Below, piece by piece: positions 14,301-19,999 of a stretch of DNA of 28,234 bases. Position numbers and translations under genes: made by a program. A model generated the notes under the pieces. It saw nothing but the letters and a program-made list of their open reading frames with translations, made no database searches and was not told the origin of the DNA. Each line of letters begins with the position of its first letter. Position 1 is the stretch's first letter. Location: positions 185,703 to 213,936 of the forward strand of contig JBBHKE010002255.1 in the NCBI GenBank assembly GCA_037447655.1, in the 5' to 3' direction. The stretch is from Zygnema cylindricum. Lineage: Eukaryota; Streptophyta; Zygnematophyceae; Zygnematales; Zygnemataceae.

Positions 14301-17266
14301 TTTCACCTGCGAATTGATGTCATTTTGTTTTTTTTGGTTATGTGTGGAAAAATCATGGAAATTATACATGTAGGTCCATGAAGTTATTTCTTTCTTGTGT
14401 GAAAGGGACATCTAGTATAGGAATTGGTTTGCCTGTTTTTTATCACCTCACTGTTGTGAATTTGTGTGTATACCTCGCTTCTTTCTATATTGATAAAGTT
14501 CAGCTTTGTGGTCCTTGACCTTCCGTTTTTTCCACATTTGCTGCAAAAATTGGCTTTCCTTTGCTCTTCGCCGATGGGCGTCAATATCCACTCTTCCAGA
14601 AAGCAGGAATGGGTGGAAGTCATCTGTGGAGCGATACGGGCATTGGACAGTGCAGGTATTTTTCTCTCTTTTCGCTTTTCTCTTTTCTCTTTTATTATCG
14701 CTATTAAGATTGAGTATGTTTATACAGTCTTCTTTGCTGTCAAAACTGGCCGACTTGGTTGCTGCAGTGCTGATTCTAATTAGGCTGGGCCTCACTGCCT
14801 TTGAATAAAATTTATGGGAAATCAAGAGACGCTGTTATTGTGACGTACATTTATTTCATAAAACTGGTTAAATGCTGTTATATCCATACATCGAATATCT
14901 GTACATTTTGATGTTCCAATATGTTGATTATTTTTGTACTGTTTAGATGCTATGTTTTGCAATGGAATTGCATATTGCCGATAAAGTATGTGTACGGTCG
15001 TAGCATGAATAGTAGTGTTGGGTATCGGGTAAATTCATATCGCGATAATTTCGATATTCGATATATCGAATATCGATCGAGCAGATTCCTCGATATATCG
15101 TACCGGGACTAACATAAATTTTCGCGATATATATCGCAAAAACTGGGTGTCCGTACAGTCCTAATACGGAAAATCGTACGGATACCCCCCCCCGGGCGCG
15201 CGCTCAGTGGGGGGGGGGCGGCAGGGGGGTTGAAAAAAAAAAAAAATTAATGCCTCGATATATCGCGATAATTTGGTTTTCGATATATCGAAGTGATATA
15301 TCGATTATCGGGTACCTGAAATTCGATATATATCGAATATCGGCAAAAGGTCCTCGATACCCAACACTGAATAGTGATGCATAGCGTATTGTTTGACAAA
15401 GCTATTAGTGGAAATAGTGTATCGAAGAGGGTAGCAATATTCCCGTTGTTAGCGTATTGCATAGAAGTGCATGTACTTTATCGTGATATGTTTACTGTTA
15501 AGTACATGCAGATATGCATAAGGTGACGTGTCTGCCGCCATACGTTTATGCAGCGACAGCGTCAAACCCCTGGGTACTTTGTGGGTCCTATCTTTTTTGT
15601 CTCGTATGTCCACATGGCACAATTTATTATTGCATGCCACGGTGAAAGCGCCGAAGCGCGCCCTACGATGTTTATTGAAGTTAATGTATGGAATAGTGCC
15701 TGCCTAGCGTAGCGAATTACGTGAAATGTCTCATGCTACGAGTCACTAGCCATGAATGTGGTTAGTTATTACGTCATGGTTAGTCACAATATGATCAAAC
15801 CTCTTTAGTAGTGTCAGGAGAATTTTAAACAGTATGAAAGTAAGCGACATTAGCCTGACACTTTATATATGTCAAAAGTGCCGACTGGGTACTCTTTATT
15901 GAATAAAGTATCCATAATAATGTGGACTAATACACTCACCCACATGCAAAAGCCTAGATAAACCTTTATATAGTCATTTGTGATGCACGGTTATCTCGCC
16001 GCTATTTCTGAAAGTGATACATTGAGGGGGGGAGTTGCTGTCGATATACATTCCTGGTCTCGAAGGACAGAATCTCTAGAGATATTTGGTACCACCAGGT
16101 TGACAATGTCCCTTGATATTCAATACAGGCGTTAGTATGATGTTACATCTATAACAGACCCAACAGATCAGAGTTATGTACACTAGGTCGGAAAGTCGAG
16201 CTGGACCACCTTAGTTGACATTCACTGGCTTTAATCAGAACACTATTGTGAGGGACACTTATGGAGAGAGAATTATGTTTTTGTCTTTGACGGATAACTG
16301 ATTACTGGACCCACACACATATCCCTGCAATGGAAGCGAAAATTATACAATGAAGACCAATAAAGATCAAACGAGTGATGAAATTTGACAATTTAAAATT
16401 GTATTTAATAAGCAATTTAACGACCCACAATCAGTACAGACGAGCCATGAACATAAATACATGGAGAGCCATCGAGTACAACAACTTCAAAACTAATCTC
16501 TACGAGAACTAATAGTTGTGCTGGTATTGTATTGTCGATTATCGGTAGTGCTATAAAACAATATATATGTATAATATAGATACAATATGGAACCACCACA
16601 TTAAGTACAAACCTTAATGTTTGTGAATGATAAGAGGTCGCCCTTCTCGCGTAGTTCACTTGCTATGTTCTCATTCATAGTATCCATCTTTCAACGATTA
16701 CCGCGGTGATGATGCGTAGGAGTTTACAGGTTGTCTTTCTAACTTCGATGTTTTTTTTTCCTAAATGTCTACTGTGTTGACTGTCAGTAGTCTGGCTTGG
16801 CTTTTTCTCTTTATTGATACCTACTTCCTTCTCTCATTATCCGACTCTGCCTATCTATCTCAACTGTGTATGTCTCTTCTTTTATTCCTACCCAGTGATA
16901 TGTTGTTATGAGATATGGTGTCTTTCAGATCTATCGACAACCAGTGTGCAAACGTACCTACTTCCTGTCATTCAAGCTCTCCTGAAGGAACCGGATCTGT
17001 TACAGCCTACAAGCAAAGAAGCTCTGGAAGCCATATTGCGAGAAAGAGGAGGGATTCGTTTCGATGCACTCAGCAAAGCCATGGGTAAAAGCTTATTTGG
17101 AGACGGCGGTTTGTTTGTGAAAAGAGAAACTAGTGGGGAATCCGGTGGAGACCCAAAGACTGGTCCTACGACACCTGTGGCCGAGAGTGGGTTTGCTCGG
17201 ATAATGAGGACAAAGTACGATGAGATGCGGTCCCGGTCCACAAATAAGCAATTTGCCAACGGTTGA
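2167..17266 (+). CDS. RELCH: RELCH-like LisH/coiled-coil/HEAT-repeat protein, 18 coding exons
   Basis: Coding join: 2167-2395, 3128-3292, 3827-4035, 4320-4433, 4808-4948, 5730-6458, 6739-6942, 8252-8461, 8814-8978, 9521-9771, 10132-10258, 11252-11384, 12262-12469, 12762-12867, 13568-13708, 14025-14148, 14536-14655, 16929-17266. The total is 3714 nt, 1237 aa plus TGA, with phase kept at all 17 junctions. An in-frame TAA at 2158 makes 2167 the first possible Met. Order: LisH (residues 17-47), coiled coil, second LisH-like motif (178-201), coiled coil (about 240-350), acidic Ser/Gln/Glu-rich linker (about 350-510), HEAT repeats (about 513-1180), short disordered tail. In animals RELCH binds Rab11 and OSBP and tethers recycling endosomes to the trans-Golgi for sterol transfer; that this plant-type protein does the same is inference. 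Length and exon sequence fit the Arabidopsis At5g16210 type, recalled and not searched. Confidence 0.93.
3128..3292 (+). CDS. RELCH: gene 1 coding exon 2 (coiled coil)
   Basis: Encodes a charged helix containing EYELRLAREDIQRLQERLEEQ, a coiled coil following the first LisH. The acceptor is GGTGCAG ending at 3127. A second acceptor ending at 3112 is also in frame and would add five residues (VVYGA). I chose 3128 because it keeps family spacing without a gap. The donor is TCCG followed by GTGAGC at 3293, phase 1. Confidence 0.85.
3827..4035 (+). CDS. RELCH: gene 1 coding exon 3 (second LisH-like motif)
   Basis: Acceptor TTGACAG ends at 3826 after a T-rich tract. The exon encodes an acidic linker, a Ser/Arg-rich patch, then NCAVKEYLMTAGYKLTAMCL at about residues 179-198. 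This is a second LisH-like helix pair typical of the plant form. It ends at residue 201 (phase 0), donor GTGCGA at 4036. Confidence 0.88.
4320..4433 (+). CDS. RELCH: gene 1 coding exon 4
   Basis: A 38-codon exon, residues 202-239, starting VGDQDLDKWEPC and containing ALRTYYQHFLNS. It continues the second LisH region. Acceptor TGCGACAG ends at 4319; donor CAG followed by GTGCAT at 4434. Both ends are phase 0. The exon is recognised by family resemblance and by joining its neighbours in frame. Confidence 0.87.
4808..4948 (+). CDS. RELCH: gene 1 coding exon 5 (coiled coil)
   Basis: 47 codons, residues 240-286, a Glu/Gln/Leu-rich helix beginning QLEEDNQELLKQ. Acceptor TGGCAG ends at 4807, with a CTAAT branch-like motif about 28 nt upstream. 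A competing in-frame acceptor ending at 4789 would add FVLEWQ, but lies only about 10 nt from that branch motif. Donor CTG followed by GTAATT at 4949. Confidence 0.83.
5730..6458 (+). CDS. RELCH: gene 1 coding exon 6 (coiled coil, acidic linker, start of HEAT region)
   Basis: The largest exon, 243 codons, residues 287-529. About 60 residues continue the coiled coil. A low-complexity linker rich in Ser, Glu, Gln and Gly follows. The last 20 or so residues, including SLPKIVPNVLIQHRE, open the HEAT region. Acceptor GTGACAG ends at 5729; donor GAG followed by GTACAC at 6459; both phase 0. The linker is the least conserved part of the protein. Confidence 0.9.
6739..6942 (+). CDS. RELCH: gene 1 coding exon 7 (HEAT repeats)
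   Basis: Residues 530-597, beginning ELLPLFICAIERHPDVNTRD and ending ELLPQCWEQ. This block is among the most conserved between plant and animal RELCH. Acceptor ATGACCAG ends at 6738; donor CAG followed by GTGTGT at 6943. Phase 0 at both ends. Confidence 0.93.
6943..8251 (+). other. intron 7 with GT-rich tract
   Basis: A 1.3-kb intron with GT-AG ends. The only distinct content is a G/T-rich low-complexity block at about 7050-7142, built of GTGG, GTGTGG and GTGTGT. The rest is T-rich intronic sequence with no open frame I can support. Confidence 0.75.
8252..8461 (+). CDS. RELCH: gene 1 coding exon 8 (HEAT repeats)
   Basis: Residues 598-667, beginning INHKFPERRLLVAQSCGELA and ending DDLEKYAK. 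Two helix pairs of the HEAT array are visible, including a VREAVAHNLALLLPYIDD repeat. Acceptor TATTGCAG ends at 8251; donor AAG followed by GTCAGT at 8462. Phase 0. Confidence 0.93.
8814..8978 (+). CDS. RELCH: gene 1 coding exon 9 (HEAT repeats)
   Basis: Residues 668-722. VEETVFCLVCDPAGEVVKES is a helix pair with a conserved DPAG turn; LSHFLRGLLNRV follows. Acceptor TGGTCAG ends at 8813; donor CAG followed by GTGCTT at 8979. Phase 0. Confidence 0.92.
9521..9771 (+). CDS. RELCH: gene 1 coding exon 10 (HEAT repeats)
   Basis: Residues 723-805 plus two bases. It contains LRILGERQRWNVDVLLRMLT, a strongly conserved block of the plant form, then a short Glu/Ser loop. Acceptor ATTTTTGCAG ends at 9520; donor GCAAG followed by GTGCGT at 9772. 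Phase 2. Confidence 0.92.
10132..10258 (+). CDS. RELCH: gene 1 coding exon 11 (HEAT repeats)
   Basis: Residues 806-848. The acceptor AACTGCAG ends at 10131 and the first base completes AGT with the AG left by exon 10. The exon contains LDWLAADCLPTLLRVACMLP, with a family Trp and the CMLP turn. Donor CCCGA followed by GTAAGG at 10259, phase 0. A CT-rich run lies just inside the intron. Confidence 0.92.
11252..11384 (+). CDS. RELCH: gene 1 coding exon 12 (HEAT repeats)
   Basis: Residues 849-892 plus one base: LLLAISHMFGRHY, then a conserved LPIVLAAAG helix and a loop. Acceptor ATTTTACAG ends at 11251; donor GATG followed by GTGAGA at 11385. Phase 1. Confidence 0.9.
11385..12261 (+). other. intron 12 with AGCTT-rich block
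   Basis: An 877-nt intron. At about 11777-11925 it holds a block of repeated AAGCTT/GAGCTT/TAAGCTC motifs in both orientations, which would fold on itself. This may be a decayed foldback element. No clean terminal repeats or target duplication were found. Confidence 0.6.
12262..12469 (+). CDS. RELCH: gene 1 coding exon 13 (HEAT repeats)
   Basis: Residues 893-961 plus two bases: the conserved VLPLLFTGVLGAP helix, an LxExLREL helix, then DLIDAVRFLW/C spanning the junction. Acceptor CTTTTGCAG ends at 12261; donor TCTG followed by GTATCC at 12470. The donor resembles a U12 GT-AG site but the intron lacks the matching branch motif (see rejected items). Phase 2. Confidence 0.9.
12762..12867 (+). 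CDS. RELCH: gene 1 coding exon 14 (HEAT repeats)
   Basis: Residues 962-997. With the TG of exon 13, the first base makes TGT (Cys), then TQTEHHDVILGVLWELVVNP follows. Acceptor ACTTGCAG ends at 12761; donor CTG followed by GTATGG at 12868. Only 106 nt, recognised by family resemblance and exact phase fit on both sides. Confidence 0.9.
13568..13708 (+). CDS. RELCH: gene 1 coding exon 15 (HEAT repeats)
   Basis: Residues 998-1044. It contains VLPALVTLGSDPNVEVKHSS, the best-defined HEAT repeat of the C-terminal half. Acceptor GAATTGCAG ends at 13567; donor ACT followed by GTAAGT (optimal) at 13709. Phase 0. Confidence 0.93.
14025..14148 (+). CDS. RELCH: gene 1 coding exon 16, ends at an AT-AC splice site
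   Basis: Residues 1045-1085 plus one base: IVEKVRIQMDSYLEDGSQEA and ending SRLRD with the first base of a Tyr codon. Acceptor TTTTCACAG ends at 14024. No usable GT donor follows the conserved RLRDY block. Instead the exon is followed directly by ATATCCTG, a U12-type donor at 14149. Confidence 0.88.
14149..14535 (+). other. U12-type AT-AC intron (intron 16)
   Basis: The 5' end reads ATATCCTGT, eight of nine bases matching the U12 AT-AC donor consensus (ATATCCTTT). The branch element GTCCTTGACC at 14511-14520 fits the U12 consensus TTCCTTRAC, with its A at 14518, 17 nt before the end. The 3' end is TTTTTTCCAC, AC at 14534-14535. Splicing rebuilds a Tyr codon (T plus AT) and gives RLRDYLLQKLAFL, which matches family spacing without gap. 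Known: minor-spliceosome introns have these three signals. Seen: all three at once, plus frame restoration. RNA data are not available here. Confidence 0.88.
14536..14655 (+). CDS. RELCH: gene 1 coding exon 17
   Basis: Residues 1086-1125 plus one base: LLQKLAFLCSSP, a variable loop, then EVICGAIRALDSA. The start follows TTTTTTCCAC, an AC acceptor. There is no AG between 14503 and the conserved LLQKL codons. Donor GCAG followed by GTATTT at 14656. Phase 1. Confidence 0.88.
14656..16928 (+). other. intron 17, largest of gene 1, with MITE insertion
   Basis: A 2.27-kb intron with GT-AG ends. It holds the hAT-like element at 15014-15367. The remainder (15376-16928) is AT-rich sequence without an open frame, repeat or RNA gene that I can support. 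Confidence 0.75.
15014..15367. mobile_element. hAT-like MITE
   Basis: A 354-bp element with 13-bp perfect terminal inverted repeats: GTGTTGGGTATCG at 15015-15027 and CGATACCCAACAC at 15355-15367. It is flanked by an exact 8-bp duplication, TGAATAGT at 15006-15013 and 15368-15375. Eight-bp duplications and GTGTTGGG-type ends are typical of hAT elements. It has no transposase frame, so it is non-autonomous. Inside are repeated palindromes TCGATATATCGA and TATCGCGATA in both arms, and a C9/G9 block near 15186-15224. Confidence 0.75.
16929..17266 (+). CDS. RELCH: gene 1 coding exon 18 (last) and stop
   Basis: Residues 1126-1237 and TGA at 17264. LSTTSVQTYLLPVIQALL and KEALEAILRERGG form the final helices. 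Then come ALSKAMGKSLFGDGGLF, a Pro/Gly/Thr-rich stretch, and a terminal helix SGFARIMRTKYDEMR. The same order closes the plant family member. Acceptor GTCTTTCAG ends at 16928. Confidence 0.93.
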
Positions 17267-18908
17267 CATGTATCAATGCAACTCTTCTTACCTCCCTCTT
17301 CCTTCGTTCTCGTAAATGGATTATGTCCAGGCGCTAGAAATTGGTTTGTGAACTTTTGCTGTGTAAACCACTGTGATAATTATACGAAAGTTTTACAGAG
17401 AATGTTTTTGTATTCTTGTACTTATTTGGACATGTCATCAGTGTTTATATGTGCCGTTGGACCTTACATAAGGTAAAGTGATTGTGATTTTGCCATGTAT
17501 TTTAGATGCCATCAAGGGTTTTGAGTATTTGTCTCATGCATGGGTTATGGCATACGTTTGGTTTTGTGTCTCCCTTTGAGGAACACATTCTAGTCCTAAT
17601 TTTTAAGACTACATTACTTTGCCCATTGCTCTGTGTTAATTTTTTTCGGGCAGAAAGGCGTTTTTTCTCTGTGGTCGACCGTTGGATTTGTTTTCTGAGA
17701 CAAGCTATTGAAAGTTAACGGTAGGACCTTTTCATGGTGATGTCACACTTGAAAATCGGAGAACCATTTGATGCGATAACATAAATTGACAGCCCGAAAA
17801 TGTCTTTACCATCCATAGTGATGGGCAGGTTAGTTTAGTGAAGCATGGTTCCACTTTTTCAATTCAGCTCAACTTGATTCTGACAGCTTGGACATAACTC
17901 GTTCTGTGGATACTTTGGCAAATAGGCTTAAATCAGCATCGACTTGTTAGTGAATTGTGAAATTGAATTATACTTGGTTTAGACCGTGTACCTGCATCCC
18001 TTTAGTGGGCAATTACGTGGACAGTATGGTCGGTTTACGCCTTAAATGCATGACATGTAACCTAATTGAATTCAAAAATAAATCATTATATACAAAAGAT
18101 GTTGGAGATAATGGAATATGATTGGAGAAAGCCGAAACATAGAATGGAAACAAGGTGTGATCTCTATAAAGGCCAAAGTGAAAGACCAAAAATTAAGAGC
18201 AGTGTTGAGCATTGACGTATAACATAAAAAGTCAATACCGACCTCCTTTTTATGTTTCAACCCTTGTTCATATTATTTTAGCCAAATGCCACTTCAGTTT
18301 TCTCTTTTTTAAAATGATAATAATCCTTTCCTAAAGTGTAATGTATCTACATGCATAAACATTCATAGGGAGCATTGGGATAACATGGAAATCATATTCT
18401 AAAGACAGCCGTTTAATTACATTGACAGCTATGAATAAAGATCGTGCGTTTGTGTTTCAGATTATTTAGGATTTTCTGCATTTTGGTCTTTTTACGGTTT
18501 GGTTCGGTTTTTTGGCGATTTCAGATACCCTTTGATACAGCTCGATCAAGAATCCAGTTTGGACCATAAGAATCCGGCATGCTTGACGGTACGGTTGCCA
18601 GAAGTACACAAGTAACAGATTACGTGCTAATCTAAGTAGAGCAGAATAAAATACTACTGTAAGAATGATGTACAAATTTGCGATAAGTCTTCATATTGGC
18701 ATTCTATGTGACAGTGCCCATCGTTTTTAGAGTTAAAAACACTAGTTCGGTCACAGTTTTTTGGTAGAAACCCATAAAACAGTGTTAACAGCACTATTTT
18801 AGGAGTGAGTGGATTAGAATCCGTCATGTCTCCTTTCACTGGTATTAGACATGCAAATCCTTAGCGGCAATAACGGTGCGGAGTGTAGTTCACAGTCAAA
18901 AGGTGTGG
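17267..18908 (+). other. 3' flank of gene 1 and intergenic DNA
   Basis: The T-rich 3' UTR of gene 1 must lie here. An AATAAA at 18077-18082 and another at 18433 are possible polyadenylation signals, but plant signals are loose and neither is convincing. No coding frame, RNA gene or clear repeat was seen. Confidence 0.5.
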
Positions 18909-19056
18909 TACACAAGTAAATCGCTGTTAGTGTAAAGAAATTATTAGAGTAAAGAAAAAAAAGTGTTATTGACTCTGTTTTGGGTTCAAGAGCCTAACGC
19001 CAACAAAAATTAACACCAATTTATACACCTCAACACTAATAGCGATTCACTGTGTA
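18909..19056. mobile_element. small mariner/Stowaway-like MITE (TA-flanked)
   Basis: A 148-bp inverted-repeat unit. The left end TACACAAGTAAATCGCTGTT pairs, over about 25 bp with one gap and two mismatches, with the right end, which reads TACACAGTGAATCGCTATTA on the minus strand. Both ends begin with TA, as for Tc1/mariner-type insertions. TTAGTGT-like motifs recur inside both arms. There is no coding capacity. Family assignment rests only on the TA ends and size. Confidence 0.45.
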
Positions 19057-19310
19057 CTTGAAAGTCATTTTACGGGAAATCTTTTCCGATTTGCTTGGCG
19101 TCAGAACGGCAAAAGGGTAGTCTACTCCTATTTCAGTGTACGCAGCCGCGCGCCGAAGTTACGTGGCGGCCGGCGACTGGGATGTATAGCAAACGCCTAA
19201 AATCAAAATTTAGTCGGCAAATTGTACTTTGTATGACATCACCTGCCACGTCAACTGTATCGCGTTGCAGCATCGTGCGGATGCGCCTTGTTTATTGGCA
19301 CTACACTGGA

Positions 19311-19352
19311 GAGCGATGCGATGCGATGCGATGAGATCGATGCGATGCGCTC
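19311..19352. repeat. GATGC/GCGAT pentamer microsatellite
   Basis: GCGAT units repeat four times, are interrupted by GAGATC, then resume. The block starts GAGCG and ends CGCTC. It lies in a locally GC-rich patch (about 19090-19350) within AT-rich flanks. Confidence 0.8.
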
Positions 19353-19590
19353 GATTTTCACTAGGGTTTTGTAACGCCTATTTGTAACTTTGTAAGTTTC
19401 TCGTTGTGGTGGCTGCATGGATAAGTTTCGGCAGTGCCGGATGTGATCGACGGAAAGCATTTCGCTAGAATGAGTGCATGCCATATATTTCCTTTCAGCT
19501 GCTGTTACAATATTGGCTCAAGCAATACTCTGCTGCAGTAACTTCTGGAGCAATGAGGCGACTCGGTTTCCTCGGAAATCATTGCAATCC

Positions 19591-19696
19591 TCACTCTCTC
19601 TCTCTCTCTCTTTGTTTCTCTCGCCCTCTCTCTAGCCCTCGCTTCTCTGCCGACCGGCTAACAGCGCAAACATAACATACATACATACATACATTA
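19591..19696. repeat. CT-rich run and ATAC microsatellite
   Basis: (TC)n from about 19594 to 19635 with interruptions, then CATA units repeated five times at about 19675-19695. They lie 200-300 bp upstream of the gene 2 start codon, so may be in its promoter. No function can be read from them. Confidence 0.8.
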
Positions 19697-19888
19697 GCTT
19701 GTTTACATAGGCATTATTGTGAGAGGCCGCATTCACTCTTGTGTTATCCACTCTATTTTTGTAGCCACGTATTACTGGGAACCTCTTAACAGAAAAGACA
19801 ACTTATCTGAAGGATAATTACATATAAAGAAGAATTAAAAAAAAGAAAAAAATAATTTAAAAAGGATTTAGAATCAGTGCATAGCAAG

Positions 19889-19999
19889 ATGAGTAGAGAG
19901 CGGATGAAGGCTGCGATGAAGAAGGCTGTGGATCATCTCCTTCCATTTAAGATTGCGAAAAAGGAACAAATTGTTCAAGCAGTGAAGGATAATTTCAAG
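19889..19999 (+). CDS. gene 2 coding exon 1
   Basis: 37 codons beginning MSRERMKAAMKKAVDHLLPF. It encodes two amphipathic helices and ends AVKDNFK. Donor AAG followed by GTCCAC at 20000 is weak but fits phase 0. An A-rich leader precedes the start codon. Confidence 0.65.

Noticed and set aside
14149-14503. An ordinary GT-AG alternative for intron 16 (for example GT at 14162 with AG at 14503)
   Set aside because: It would insert extra residues into the conserved RLRDY-LLQKL block and ignores the complete U12 signal set.
14448-14825. Minus-strand 125-codon frame opposite exon 17
   Set aside because: It overlaps a well-supported exon on the other strand and has no recognisable content.
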